Shown here piece by piece: positions 9,064 through 18,006 of a DNA stretch of 64,000 bases. Made by a program: the position numbers and the translations under genes. Position 1 is the stretch's first letter, and each line of letters opens with the position of its first letter. The stretch covers positions 294,109 to 358,108 of the forward strand of contig CAJTDD010000001.1 in assembly GCA_910574885.1 (NCBI GenBank), read 5' to 3'. The DNA is from Lachnospiraceae bacterium (GTDB lineage Bacteria > Bacillota > Clostridia > Lachnospirales > Lachnospiraceae). The notes under the pieces were generated by a model. It saw only the letters and a list, made by a program, of their open reading frames with translations. It did no database searches and was not told the DNA's origin.

Positions 9064-9574
9064 GGTCTTCCTCCTTATAGTAGAAACAGACGAGTACTGC
9101 CAACAAAAATGTAGACACCGTCACATAGATATCCGCCACATTAAAAATCGGGAAATCAATCAGTTTAAAATACAAAAAATCCACCACGTAATTCAACACA
9201 ATCCGGTCTACACAATTCCCCCATGCGCCCGCCATAATAAAGACAGCACAGACGCAAAGAGGCACAAAGCGTCTCTCCATTGGAACTTTCAAAAAGAACC
9301 AGATAAATGCGATACTGATCAGGAATACACTCACGAAAAAGAAAATCATCTGATTCTGGAACAGCCCGAACGCAGCCCCCCTGTTCTCTAAATATTCCAA
9401 CTGGAATACCCCGTCCCAGATAATGAACGGCGTATTCCCTTTCAAATTCTCCAAGACCAGATGTTTCGTGAACTGATCTAGAAAGACCAGCACGGAAACC
9501 GCCGTAACGGCGGCAAGGTAGTATATCTTCCTGTCTGCTTTCTTTTCCTTCACAGTAGTATTTGTTTCTGCCAT
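9017..9574 (-). CDS. lspA: Signal peptidase II (prolipoprotein signal peptidase)
   Basis: LspA is a membrane aspartyl protease that cuts lipoprotein signal peptides after diacylglyceryl transfer. The 185-residue protein has four predicted membrane segments and both catalytic aspartates, in GNCVDRIVLNYVVDFL and NVADIYVT. ATG 9574 is preceded by AGGGGG; an in-frame upstream start at 9643 would add an unlikely charged/aromatic leader. Its client lipoproteins include the LATGC-bearing carboxypeptidase at 14504-15478. Confidence 0.95.
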   Translation of the reverse strand: MAETNTTVKEKKADRKIYYLAAVTAVSVLVFLDQFTKHLVLENLKGNTPFIIWDGVFQLEYLENRGAAFGLFQNQMIFFFVSVFLISIAFIWFFLKVPMERRFVPLCVCAVFIMAGAWGNCVDRIVLNYVVDFLYFKLIDFPIFNVADIYVTVSTFLLAVLVCFYYKEEDLERIVHRREPGGGAD

Positions 9575-9650
9575 ATTACCCCCTATCCGGCACAATCTGC
9601 CATGCCATCCATACGGCACAGGAAATGACGCCGCCCCTCTCAAAAGTATT

Positions 9651-10457
9651 TTAAATATATTTTCGTACAGCGGTAAGATACCGCCCCTTTTTCGTCTCTT
9701 TCATTATCCCGTCATAAACAATACGCCCCATCTTCCGGACTGAGATGATATCCCCTTCCTTCAGGCGGTATCCGTTGCTTGTCACCAGTTTCCCGTTGAC
9801 GAACACCTTCCCTCCCTCAATATAATCTGTAATCTTGCTCCTGGACAGAGGAAACGCAAGGGAAAGTACCGTATCTAACCGAATAGACGCAACGGTACCT
9901 TTGATTTCTTCATACTTTGGCTCATAATCATCCGGGAGATCCTGGCTTACGCTGACTATGACCGAAGTATGCCGGATTCTTGTCAGATGTTCCCTCACAT
10001 AGTCCGCCAGCTCCTCCCTGACGAATAACAATGCATGATTGCCGTCCACCATAATATCCCCCAGTTTGCACCGTTCAATACCAAGGTTCATCACTGCACC
10101 CAGATAATCCCGATGGGTCAGTTCTTCACAGAACTTCTGGTTTTGCGGCCCAATCCTAAGAATCCGTATGGGATACTGCAAGGCATCCTTACACTGCCTA
10201 GCCGAATCCCCGCCAAATCCATCCCAATCCGGGAACGCATAAAGAGCATCAGGTAGAAAAGCAACCATCTGACGCTCTGATAGACCATACCCTCCGTAAG
10301 TCACATACTGAGATTGGAATTGATGCTTAGGCGTGGTATGCAGGATATTCAATTCGTTGAGATTGAGAAAATCACTGAACGTTACAATCCCGCGGATGTA
10401 CGCCGTCCGTGAAAGCTCAATCAGCCTCTTTTGTAATAATGTCTCTTCTTTGTTCAT
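9651..10457 (-). CDS. ylmH: YlmH-like S4-domain RNA-binding protein
   Basis: This 268-residue protein of the YlmH/DivIVA-proximal family has a C-terminal S4 domain (about residues 190-255: LSRSKITDYIEGGKVFVNGKLVTSNGYRLKEGDIISVR). The N-terminal two-thirds carry the family block FLPDALYAFPDWDGFGG. YlmH homologues have been linked to stalled-ribosome rescue in Gram-positive bacteria. It follows sepF and precedes lspA, matching the ylm cluster downstream of ftsZ in other Firmicutes, here detached from ftsZ. Confidence 0.88.
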   Translation of the reverse strand: MNKEETLLQKRLIELSRTAYIRGIVTFSDFLNLNELNILHTTPKHQFQSQYVTYGGYGLSERQMVAFLPDALYAFPDWDGFGGDSARQCKDALQYPIRILRIGPQNQKFCEELTHRDYLGAVMNLGIERCKLGDIMVDGNHALLFVREELADYVREHLTRIRHTSVIVSVSQDLPDDYEPKYEEIKGTVASIRLDTVLSLAFPLSRSKITDYIEGGKVFVNGKLVTSNGYRLKEGDIISVRKMGRIVYDGIMKETKKGRYLTAVRKYI

Positions 10458-10481
10458 GATTCATAAACCTAAACCTGTATC

Positions 10482-11051
10482 CTAGAATCTGGAACGCATG
10501 GAAGAAGCGTCGAAAGAAGTATTCAGAAGATCCTGTAAATCCCCTGATATATCGACGTTCGTAGGCGTTACCAGGAATATGTAATTCGATATCTTCTGTA
10601 GATTGCCGCTGATTGCAAAAGCAGCGCCCGAAGTAAAGTCGATAATACGCTGGGCAATCTCCAGATCCAGCCCTTCCAGATTCAAAATTACCGTACGCCC
10701 GCTTAACAGAGTCTCCGTAATCTCCCTTGCATCCTCTACAGAATTCGGCTTGATAACACAGACCTCCATACTGACGCCGCTATTCCTTCTGGACGCCGGC
10801 TGGCGCATCGGAGTTACTTTGTTATTGTTACTGCTTGGGCGAGACTGTCTGGACGTCCGTGCCGGAGGCTCATAATCATAATCGTCCTCCTCAGTGTCAT
10901 AGGACTCTTCTCTTCCACGTCGGAAAAAGCCACCCCTTTTTGGCTTCTCCTCGTAATCGTCCTCATAATCGTCGTCAAAGAACTCGTCGTCCTCATAATC
11001 GTCGTCGTCACTCAGCCTCATAATATCTAAAAATTTATCTAATACTCCCAT
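10482..11051 (-). CDS. sepF: Cell division protein SepF
   Basis: SepF anchors FtsZ to the membrane and bundles it. The 189-residue product has the short N-terminal amphipathic membrane-targeting helix (GVLDKFLDIMRL), a long acidic low-complexity linker rich in Asp, Glu and Tyr (residues 15-95), and the C-terminal SepF fold (MEVCVIKPNSVEDAREITETLL...VILNLEGLDLEIAQRIIDFTSGAAFAI). AGGAG lies 10 bases before ATG 11051. It lies between yggS and ylmH, as in B. subtilis. Confidence 0.95.
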   Translation of the reverse strand: MGVLDKFLDIMRLSDDDDYEDDEFFDDDYEDDYEEKPKRGGFFRRGREESYDTEEDDYDYEPPARTSRQSRPSSNNNKVTPMRQPASRRNSGVSMEVCVIKPNSVEDAREITETLLSGRTVILNLEGLDLEIAQRIIDFTSGAAFAISGNLQKISNYIFLVTPTNVDISGDLQDLLNTSFDASSMRSRF

Positions 11052-11077
11052 ATGATAAATGCTCCTATCTTCCGTTA

Positions 11078-11773
11078 CTAGACTCTTGCATAATCGCGTG
11101 TACCAAAGATTCCGGTTCCCACCCGGACCATGGTTGCGCCCTCTTCTACGGCAACGGAGTAATCATTCGTCATCCCCATAGACAGAACCCGCATAGTAAT
11201 ATTATCAACGTTTTTCTCCTTAATGTCAACAGATAATTTCCTTAACCTTTCAAAAATCACTCGATTGTCCTCCGAATTTTCGACAAACGGAGCGATTGTC
11301 ATGAGTCCCTGAACCCTGATATGCGGGAATTTTGCCACTTCTTCTACGAATCCTGGAAGTTCTTCGCAAGACACGCCAAATTTGCTCTCCTCCCCCGCAA
11401 CATTTACCTCAATCAGGACATTTACCCTAATCGAATGCTTTGCCGCCTCCTTCTCAATCGTCTCGGCAAGACGGATGGAATCTACGGAGTGGATCATATC
11501 CACTTTATCGATGATATATTTTACCTTATTCCGCTGTAAATGCCCAATCATATGCCAATGGATGTCTTTTGGCAGCTCCTCATACTTATCCGCAAGTTCC
11601 TGCACCTTATTCTCGCCGAATACACGGACGCCAAGGTCATAAGCCTTCCTTAGCTCGCTGACAGGCTTTGTCTTGCTCACGGCAACCAGCGTCACCTCCT
11701 TCCGTGAACGATTGGCCCGTACACACGCCGCCTGAATCTCATTTTCCACAAACGCAAGGTTTTCTTTCAGCAT
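11078..11773 (-). CDS. yggS: YggS-family PLP homeostasis protein
   Basis: A 231-residue PLP-binding TIM-barrel protein of the YggS/YlmE/PLPBP family, which buffers pyridoxal phosphate. The PLP Lys lies in LVAVSKTKPV (about residue 36), and the phosphate-binding end is LSMGMTNDYSVAVEEGATMVRVGTGIFG. GGGGCGG precedes ATG 11773. It is the usual neighbour of sepF. Confidence 0.95.
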   Translation of the reverse strand: MLKENLAFVENEIQAACVRANRSRKEVTLVAVSKTKPVSELRKAYDLGVRVFGENKVQELADKYEELPKDIHWHMIGHLQRNKVKYIIDKVDMIHSVDSIRLAETIEKEAAKHSIRVNVLIEVNVAGEESKFGVSCEELPGFVEEVAKFPHIRVQGLMTIAPFVENSEDNRVIFERLRKLSVDIKEKNVDNITMRVLSMGMTNDYSVAVEEGATMVRVGTGIFGTRDYARV

Positions 11774-11803
11774 TTTTATCCGCCCCTTTCCAAATCCCCT
11801 TTG

Positions 11804-13180
11804 CTAAAACACCACATCATTTTCATCCACATCGGAGCCGTCCAAAGCGATATGGTCATAATTGGAAAGCCCATAATCGCTTCCCGACTCCACGATATAA
11901 TAATCGTCGCTCTCACACAGGATATTCACCTGCTTGAACACGGCATAGCCCTTGTTGATATTGTACACTCCTTTGATACTCTCTGTTCGGTTCAGGACGC
12001 AAGTATCTGACGAATCCGGCTTCACTAGAATCGTGTCCCCGTCAAATGCATCCGTACCCAGATATGCCATTCCTGTCTCTTCGTCCCGGTCATAGATATT
12101 GACGCTTCTGAACTTAGGGGAACCGTCCTCTGTCTTTACAAGGACTCCCGTTTCCTTGCTGTTCCCACCCTGAGTCAGGTACTCTTCCGAAATCAGGTAA
12201 AATTTCTTGTCCGTAACTGCGGATTTTGGAATTTTAAGCCCGGACTCATCTTCCAAAATCAGCTCTAAATCCAGATAACGCTCCTTCGCATAGCGAATCA
12301 TAGAACTGTCCATTGTCAATACGCCAAGATGCAGGTTCCCGGACTCCTGGACGGACAGCTCTGCCACCGCCGTCTCCTGGTCCTTAGAAAAACGGACGCG
12401 TACCAGCTCGATTTCCCGCATCTCATCCACCACTTCATCTGGCAGTAAGATCACTACTGTCCAGTTATCGTCTTTAATCAGTTTATAGACAGGATTCCCT
12501 GCCTTCACCTCCATATTATTCTTCAAGTCCGTCTTCTCGTAATTTTCTTTCGAGAACGTTGCCTCGGATATGTCGCTTAAAGAAGCCGTCTCGTATCCGT
12601 CCGTAGAATAGGCGATGATTCCGTCTGACGCAGCCTGATAGATATGGATACCGCTGTTCTCCTGCCCTGCCATTGCGTTAAGCTGCGCCTGACGGTTCTG
12701 GTTCGACCTGCTCTCAAGCACCGTCGTTACCGTATCCTTCAGGCTATAGACTTCACTGAAACGCTCGTCCTGAAAACCTTCGGAAAAAGCCTGCATCCGA
12801 ACCAGCATCGCCGCCTGTTCCTCCGACGATAATTTTTTTGATTCCTCGGAAACAGCGTCAGAAAAATCAAGTTCCTGTTCGGACAAGGTATATACCCGGG
12901 TCTTGACCCCCACCTTGCTGCCTTCTAAGGCAAAATAGTTGACATAACCGTCGGCTTCTGCCTGCACCACCACTTCGTTGCGCAGGACAAACCCCGTATA
13001 CGCATTATCCCTGAGGATAGAACCCTCCCGCACTTCATAGGCAGACACGTGGGTCCCCGTCAGATAAAGCAGGATTGTGACCACCAGATAGATGAAGATA
13101 ATTCCAAAAATGGCAAGCCCAATATTCATATGTTTTTTGTTACGGTAAGCCTGTATATGGGCCAATTTTTTCTCCGCCAA
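11804..13180 (-). CDS. HlyD-like membrane-anchored protein of the sepF cluster
   Basis: A 458-residue protein with one N-terminal membrane segment (about residues 20-42) and a large external part. The biotinyl/lipoyl-like hairpin NEVVVQAEADGYVNYFALEGSKVGVKTRVYTL (about 68-100) and later barrel-like parts resemble HlyD/MFP periplasmic adaptors. No ABC or RND partner is nearby, unlike true efflux adaptors. The start is a TTG at 13180 with AGGAGG eight bases upstream. Placement between a radical SAM gene and yggS-sepF suggests a role tied to the envelope or division, but function is not known. Confidence 0.7.
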   Translation of the reverse strand: MAEKKLAHIQAYRNKKHMNIGLAIFGIIFIYLVVTILLYLTGTHVSAYEVREGSILRDNAYTGFVLRNEVVVQAEADGYVNYFALEGSKVGVKTRVYTLSEQELDFSDAVSEESKKLSSEEQAAMLVRMQAFSEGFQDERFSEVYSLKDTVTTVLESRSNQNRQAQLNAMAGQENSGIHIYQAASDGIIAYSTDGYETASLSDISEATFSKENYEKTDLKNNMEVKAGNPVYKLIKDDNWTVVILLPDEVVDEMREIELVRVRFSKDQETAVAELSVQESGNLHLGVLTMDSSMIRYAKERYLDLELILEDESGLKIPKSAVTDKKFYLISEEYLTQGGNSKETGVLVKTEDGSPKFRSVNIYDRDEETGMAYLGTDAFDGDTILVKPDSSDTCVLNRTESIKGVYNINKGYAVFKQVNILCESDDYYIVESGSDYGLSNYDHIALDGSDVDENDVVF

Positions 13181-13192
13181 ATGTCAAGCCTC

Positions 13193-14152
13193 CTATCTGT
13201 TCGCTTCCTCCAAAGCCCCAAGGGCGGCTCCGTCCAGATAATGGAATTTCCTTCCCTGGAAGCTGCCTGTCCCTCTCATGTATTCCAATAGTTCATCCCT
13301 TAACTTCCACCAGCTTATCCCCCAGTTACAAAAAACGGCGTCCTTTTCAGGAACACGACTGAAAAGCCGCTCCACGGCGATCTCGGGGTTCAGATAGTCC
13401 AAAAACGCCGCGGCCCGTTTAAGATACGCTTCCTTCGTGCAGATGGAAACCTCCCCCTTTTCGTAAGCCTCGCAAAGGGACGTCCCTTTTGCGATATACA
13501 GGGAATGAGCCTTTACAATCTGTACCCGCAATGCAGACAAGAACTTTGCCGTCTCGACGGCATCGAAAAGTGTATCTCCCGGAAGGTTGAGGATTACATG
13601 GGCGCAGATGTCAAAATCATACGAACGTACGGCAAGCACGGCGTCAATAAATTCCGCCAGCGTATGCCCCCTGCCCATCTGCATCAATGTATGGTAATTA
13701 CTGGTCTGAAGGCCAAGCTCAATCGTAATGTGGATTCCATAACGTTTCCGGATGCCCGCCAGGATTTCCAGATATTCTACAGAGATACAGTCCGGACGGG
13801 TCGAAACCGCAAGCTCCACAATATCCGGGAACTTCGCCGCCTCTTCCATATAATTGCGAAACCGGGGCAAAGGCAAGAACGTATTCGTATAGTTCTGAAA
13901 ATATGCAATGAACCTGTGGGCATGATACTTCTCTTCAATGCGCTGCCGCATCTTTAGTAGCTGTTCTCTGACCGGAACCGAGGACTCCATCGCCTCAAAC
14001 CCGGCGCCAAGCTCCGAGCAGAATGCACATCCTCTTCCCGTAAGCCGGTTCGGGCATCCCACCGGGAGATTCACCGAAAGCTTGTAGACTTTCTCCCCAT
14101 ATCTATGTTTTAAATATTCCGAATAAGGGTAATACGGCAATTTCCCATCCAT
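13193..14152 (-). CDS. Radical SAM protein, TIGR01212/YhcC-like
   Basis: A 319-residue radical SAM protein beginning KLPYYPYSEYLKHRYGEKVYKLSVNLPVGCPNR. The cluster-binding cysteines form a wider than usual spacing, C-x8-C-x2-C (CPNRLTGRGCAFC), as in the YhcC group rather than CxxxCxxC. ATG 14152 is chosen because GGGAGG lies 10 bases upstream; a TTG at 14197 would add 15 residues. It is the first gene of the run that leads into yggS-sepF-lspA-rluD. Substrate unknown. Confidence 0.87.
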   Translation of the reverse strand: MDGKLPYYPYSEYLKHRYGEKVYKLSVNLPVGCPNRLTGRGCAFCSELGAGFEAMESSVPVREQLLKMRQRIEEKYHAHRFIAYFQNYTNTFLPLPRFRNYMEEAAKFPDIVELAVSTRPDCISVEYLEILAGIRKRYGIHITIELGLQTSNYHTLMQMGRGHTLAEFIDAVLAVRSYDFDICAHVILNLPGDTLFDAVETAKFLSALRVQIVKAHSLYIAKGTSLCEAYEKGEVSICTKEAYLKRAAAFLDYLNPEIAVERLFSRVPEKDAVFCNWGISWWKLRDELLEYMRGTGSFQGRKFHYLDGAALGALEEANR

Positions 14153-14237
14153 TTGCCGAAAACCTCCCTCTCCTATGTATAATTCATTTTTACCCAAGAC
14201 ATACTAAGTTCAGCAAGACAAAAAGGAGGAACTAAGT

Positions 14238-14441
14238 ATGAAATGGTCTGACAATACAACATTGACAATCGTAATCATAGGCGCAATCAACTGGCTCTTA
14301 GTGGGAATCTTCCGCTTCGACCTGGTAGCCTTTCTCTTTGGGAACCTGTCCTGGCTCTCCCGCATTATCTACACACTGGTAGGCTTATGCGGATTGTACC
14401 TCATCAGCATGTACGGAAGAATCCGTTCTTCCGCCGATTAG
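14238..14441 (+). CDS. DUF378 small membrane protein
   Basis: This 67-residue protein matches the DUF378 pattern: a first helix TLTIVIIGAINWLLVGIF, then FDLVAFLFG, then a second helix IIYTLVGLCGLYLISMYG. AGGAGG lies eight bases before ATG 14238. It stands alone on the + strand between two - strand operons, divergent from the radical SAM gene. Function is unknown. Confidence 0.85.
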   Translation: MKWSDNTTLTIVIIGAINWLLVGIFRFDLVAFLFGNLSWLSRIIYTLVGLCGLYLISMYGRIRSSAD

Positions 14442-14471
14442 GTACGGCAAATTGCCGTTAATGAAGAGAGA

Positions 14472-14497
14472 GGGGTATCCAACGGATGCCCCTTTCC
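14472..14497. terminator. Terminator hairpin between DUF378 gene and DD-carboxypeptidase gene
   Basis: GGGGTATCC (14472-14480) pairs with GGATGCCCC (14484-14492), one G-U pair, three-base loop, followed by TTTCC on the + strand. It lies between convergent genes. A second small hairpin ACGGCAAATTGCCGT precedes it at about 14444. Confidence 0.6.
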
Positions 14498-14503
14498 ATT
14501 CTT

Positions 14504-15478
14504 CTATTCATTTGCAGAGATTCCATTAATCAAGGCAGTCATATCCTGATAAAGCAGTTCTTTCGTGTCCGCTCCCATCACAATGGAGATATAGGGACTG
14601 CCGTCAGCGGTTTCATTGAGCAGAATCAGGCAATTTCCCGCCTGATCCGTCGTTCCAGTCTTGCCGCCTACAATCGTAGCACCCACAGGAAGCTCGGCAC
14701 GCCCTGACGCATAGAAATTGGTCTGGGCCCAGTCTGCCTGGCGCACCTGCCCGTCTGCACCTGTAATCTGTGCCGTATATTGCTTCGTATTAATAATATC
14801 AACAAATTCCTGATGTTTTATACATTCATTAAAAATCAGGTACAAATCATACGCAGTCGTGTAATGATTCTCATCGTGCAGTCCGTTGGAATTGACAAAA
14901 TGAGTGTTCGTCGCCATCAGCCGCTGTGCTTCCTCATTCATCATCTGTGAAAAGGCGTCCGCACTTCCGGCTATGTGTACGGCGATTGCCACTGCCGTGT
15001 CATTACCCGATTCCATCATCAGGCCGTGCAGAAGATCCGAAAGGGTAAGCGTATCTCCTGCCTTTATGCCGCACGTCTTCTCATCCCATGCAAAATTGGA
15101 TACATCAGCCTCTTGGGGCACCGTCACAACGGCAGATAAATCCCCCTTCTGAATGGCCACCAGGGCAGTCATGATCTTTGTGGTACTTGCCGGATACAAA
15201 CGTTCATGGAGCCTGCAGGCGATGTCAACATTCTTGTCGTTCACATCGAACAGTCCTGCAGAATGAAGCGTAGAGGCGTCCAATATTCCATCCGGCAGGA
15301 TATCCGCCGTGGCTGTACAGAGGGATTCCGCAAACAACGAGCCTCTGTAAATCTCTCTATTGTAGTTCTCTTCCTCATAGGCAGCCGCCACTTCCTCCGG
15401 TTTTTCGCATCCGGTCGCCAGTACCGCGCAGACGGCGGCAGCCACAATCAGACGATAAATCTTACCTGTACATCTCAC
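14504..15478 (-). CDS. D-alanyl-D-alanine carboxypeptidase, lipoprotein-type
   Basis: A serine DD-peptidase of the PBP5/DacF (S11) group that trims peptidoglycan stem peptides. Catalytic motifs are PASTTKIM (SxxK), ESGND (SxN) and GGKTGTT (KTG). The N-terminus RLIVAAAVCAVLATGC ends in a lipobox, so it is likely a lipid-anchored protein processed by LspA. GTG 15478 is preferred: AGGAG lies 12 bases upstream and the signal peptide then has normal length; a TTG at 15502 is possible. It overlaps mgsA by 17 bases at the end of the morphogenesis operon. Confidence 0.88.
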   Translation of the reverse strand: MRCTGKIYRLIVAAAVCAVLATGCEKPEEVAAAYEEENYNREIYRGSLFAESLCTATADILPDGILDASTLHSAGLFDVNDKNVDIACRLHERLYPASTTKIMTALVAIQKGDLSAVVTVPQEADVSNFAWDEKTCGIKAGDTLTLSDLLHGLMMESGNDTAVAIAVHIAGSADAFSQMMNEEAQRLMATNTHFVNSNGLHDENHYTTAYDLYLIFNECIKHQEFVDIINTKQYTAQITGADGQVRQADWAQTNFYASGRAELPVGATIVGGKTGTTDQAGNCLILLNETADGSPYISIVMGADTKELLYQDMTALINGISANE

Positions 15479-15857
15479 GCCAATCAAGATCTCCTCTGTC
15501 AATCGCTAAAATAATCAGTTCCGCAGTGGCAAGATTACTTGCCATAGGAATATTATACATGTCGCAAAGCTGAATCACGTCGTTCACGTCTGGCTCATGG
15601 GGCTTAGGATTCGATGGTTCCCTAAGGAAAATCAGCGCGTCGATATCGTTCTGGGCAATCTGCGCCCCAAGCTGCTGCTTTCCGCCCAAAGGCCCGGCAA
15701 GGTATTTGTGTACGTTCAGGTTCGTGACTTCTTCGATCAGACGCCCGGTAGTCCCGGTCGCATACAGGTTGTGCTTGCTTAAAATCCCTCTATAAGCAAT
15801 ACAAAAATTCTGCATCAAAGTCTTCTTTGAATCATGAGCGATCAGTCCTATATTCAT
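15462..15857 (-). CDS. mgsA: Methylglyoxal synthase
   Basis: MgsA converts dihydroxyacetone phosphate to methylglyoxal and phosphate. The product is 131 residues, with LIAHDSKK near the N-terminus, the phosphate site TGTTGRLIEE, GPLGGKQQLGAQI, the catalytic Asp region DALIFLREP and PHEPDVNDV with the active-site His and Asp. ATG 15857 is preferred since AGGAG then lies nine bases upstream; a GTG at 15866 abuts it. Its place after rodA in a cell-shape operon is shared with other Clostridia. Confidence 0.95.
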   Translation of the reverse strand: MNIGLIAHDSKKTLMQNFCIAYRGILSKHNLYATGTTGRLIEEVTNLNVHKYLAGPLGGKQQLGAQIAQNDIDALIFLREPSNPKPHEPDVNDVIQLCDMYNIPMASNLATAELIILAIDRGDLDWREMYR

Positions 15858-15869
15858 CTTCTTCACTCC

Positions 15870-16994
15870 TTATTGATATTTTTTCGGCTGTAACCCGACG
15901 TTTAAGACAAATCCGACTCCCATGTACAGGCTCACCAGCGATGTAAGCCCATAACTGACGAAGGGAAGCGGGACGCCCGTATTCGGAAGGATCTGCGTGG
16001 CAACTCCGATATTGATAAAACTCTGGATGCCAATCAGCCCGCCAAATCCGCAGCATACAATCTTACCCGTCAGGTTCTGCGATCGCGTCCCTATTAGAAT
16101 ACATTGTATCACAATCAATAACAATAAAGCAATAACTATACAGCTTCCTATGAAACCAAGTTCTTCGCCTATGATGGCAAAGATGAAGTCTGTCTGAGGC
16201 TCTGCAATGAAATTCCCGTTCTTTACGGAAGTGGTGGTATTGTTGTTAAGCCCTTTCCCCGTAAGCTGCCCAGAACCAATCGCCATGACCGCGTTGCGCT
16301 GCTGGTACGCCGTGTCGTTGGCATATTTCTCCGGCTCAATAAAGGCAAGGATACGCTGCTGCTGGTAGTCCTTCAGAAGCTTCTGGTCCGGCTGTACCAC
16401 AATGCTTAAAAAAATCAACGCCGTAGGCACCAGAATCAGAAAAATCGTTCCGATGATACGGTATCGCAATCCCCCGACAAAAATCAGAAGGCAGAGGACC
16501 AACGCCGTACAGATCGTGGTGGACAAATTCGGCTCCACGACAATCAACACCAACGGAATTGCGCAGAGTACCGCATACTTGACAAGGGTAAACTTATCAC
16601 TGATATCCTCCGCATGCTCCATAATGAACTTGGAAAAAAACAAAATCAACAGTATCTTGGCAAGCTCAGACGGCTGGAACGTGGTAAACCCTAAGTCAAT
16701 CCATCTTCTCGCTCCGTTTACCTTTTCTCCGAAAGGGATAACAGCGGCAAGGATTGCCACGGCAAACAAATAAAGCAGCCAGTAAAAATCACAGACCCAC
16801 ACATAATCAATGAGGGACACGCCAAGCATCACACAGAATCCGAAAGCGACGCCGAAAATCTGTCTCGGCTGATAGACTGCTTTCGCACTCCCCACTGCCA
16901 TGATCCCGATGACTGACAGCGCCAATACAAGAATCACTAAGCTGAATTTATAATCTCTTAAATGGTACGGTTTTGTAAATCTAGGTAATCTCAC
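15870..16994 (-). CDS. rodA: Rod-shape SEDS glycosyltransferase RodA
   Basis: A 374-residue SEDS-family polytopic protein that polymerises lipid II together with PBP2 during elongation. SEDS features: GARRWIDLGFTTFQPSELAKI, EPNLSTTICT, the loop GNFIAEPQTDFIFAIIGEELGFIG and the end FVSYGLTSLVSLYMGVGFVLNV. The start is GTG 16994, overlapping minE by four bases (GTGA). Context with mrdA, mreBCD and minCDE supports RodA over FtsW. Confidence 0.94.
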   Translation of the reverse strand: MRLPRFTKPYHLRDYKFSLVILVLALSVIGIMAVGSAKAVYQPRQIFGVAFGFCVMLGVSLIDYVWVCDFYWLLYLFAVAILAAVIPFGEKVNGARRWIDLGFTTFQPSELAKILLILFFSKFIMEHAEDISDKFTLVKYAVLCAIPLVLIVVEPNLSTTICTALVLCLLIFVGGLRYRIIGTIFLILVPTALIFLSIVVQPDQKLLKDYQQQRILAFIEPEKYANDTAYQQRNAVMAIGSGQLTGKGLNNNTTTSVKNGNFIAEPQTDFIFAIIGEELGFIGSCIVIALLLLIVIQCILIGTRSQNLTGKIVCCGFGGLIGIQSFINIGVATQILPNTGVPLPFVSYGLTSLVSLYMGVGFVLNVGLQPKKYQ

Positions 16995-17203
16995 ACTTCT
17001 TCTCCTGCAAATGTAATAACGACCTGCGTCCGGTTAATATTTACCTGAAAATCATCTTCTGTAAGCTCCATATACTTAGAGAGGGAGGTAAAAAGCTCCC
17101 GGCAGATATTGTCATAGGCATCCGGGCTACAGTGTACCCGATCGGAAATGACTAATGCCTTCACCCGGTCCCTGGCAATGGAAACCGAAGATTTCCTCAA
17201 CAT
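16991..17203 (-). CDS. minE: Cell division topological factor MinE
   Basis: A 70-residue MinE homologue, shorter than the 88 residues of E. coli. The N-terminal anti-MinCD helix and the region SVSIARDRVKALVISDR are followed by the dimerisation part VNINRTQVVITFAG. MinE drives MinD ATP hydrolysis and pole-to-pole oscillation. It follows minD by 11 bases and overlaps rodA by four. Confidence 0.92.
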   Translation of the reverse strand: MLRKSSVSIARDRVKALVISDRVHCSPDAYDNICRELFTSLSKYMELTEDDFQVNINRTQVVITFAGEEV

Positions 17204-17214
17204 ATCCCATCCCC

Positions 17215-18006
17215 CTATTCTTTCTTAAAGAGACCAGATAGTTTCGCAAAGAACCCGGTGTTGCTCGTAAGCTCCAGGAAAGGAACATCCATGCCCATAA
17301 TGCGTTTACAGATATTCATGTATGCTGTGCCTGCTTTTGAGTCCATACCAATGACAGGCTCTCCCTGGTTCGTGCCAATCACCACCTGTTCGTCGTCCGG
17401 CAATGCACCGATAAGCGGAACAGACAGTATCTCTGTCACATCGTCCACCGTCATCATATCCCCCCGCTTCACCATGTCCACGCGGATACGATTGATAATG
17501 AGCTCCATCTTTTTTAGTTTTTGGCTCTCCAAAAGACCTATGATACGGTCTGCGTCACGGATTGCCGATACCTCTGGGGTTGTCACGATGATGGCGCGGT
17601 CCGCGCCTGCAATGGCGTTCATAAATCCCTGCTCGATTCCTGCCGGACAGTCCAGAAGTATGTAGTCGAACTCCTCTTTCAGCTCAGACGTTAGTTTCTT
17701 CATCTGCCCGGGGGAAATCGCCGTCTTATCCTTCGTCTGCGCAGACGGCAGAAGGTAAAGGTTCTCATATCGCTTATCCCGGATCAATGCCTGCTTTAAG
17801 CGGCAGGTTCCCTCGATGACGTCCACCAGATTGTAGACGATGAGGTTCTCAAGTCCCATGACCACATCCAGGTTACGAAGCCCCAGATCTGTGTCAATGA
17901 CAACCACCTTCTTATCATGTTTCGATAACCCCGCTCCCAGATTCGCTGTTGTCGTCGTCTTGCCGACGCCGCCTTTTCCCGATGTAATTACAATAACTTC
18001 GCCCAT
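17215..18006 (-). CDS. minD: Septum site-determining ATPase MinD
   Basis: A 263-residue deviant Walker A ATPase: SGKGGVGKTTTTANLGAGL at residues 8-26, VVIDTDLGLRNLD, LLDCPAGIEQGF, and NRIRVDMVKRGDMM. The C-terminal FFAKLSGLFKKE is the amphipathic membrane-targeting helix. MinD recruits MinC to the membrane to block Z rings at poles. Its 5' end overlaps minC by 19 bases. Confidence 0.96.
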   Translation of the reverse strand: MGEVIVITSGKGGVGKTTTTANLGAGLSKHDKKVVVIDTDLGLRNLDVVMGLENLIVYNLVDVIEGTCRLKQALIRDKRYENLYLLPSAQTKDKTAISPGQMKKLTSELKEEFDYILLDCPAGIEQGFMNAIAGADRAIIVTTPEVSAIRDADRIIGLLESQKLKKMELIINRIRVDMVKRGDMMTVDDVTEILSVPLIGALPDDEQVVIGTNQGEPVIGMDSKAGTAYMNICKRIMGMDVPFLELTSNTGFFAKLSGLFKKE

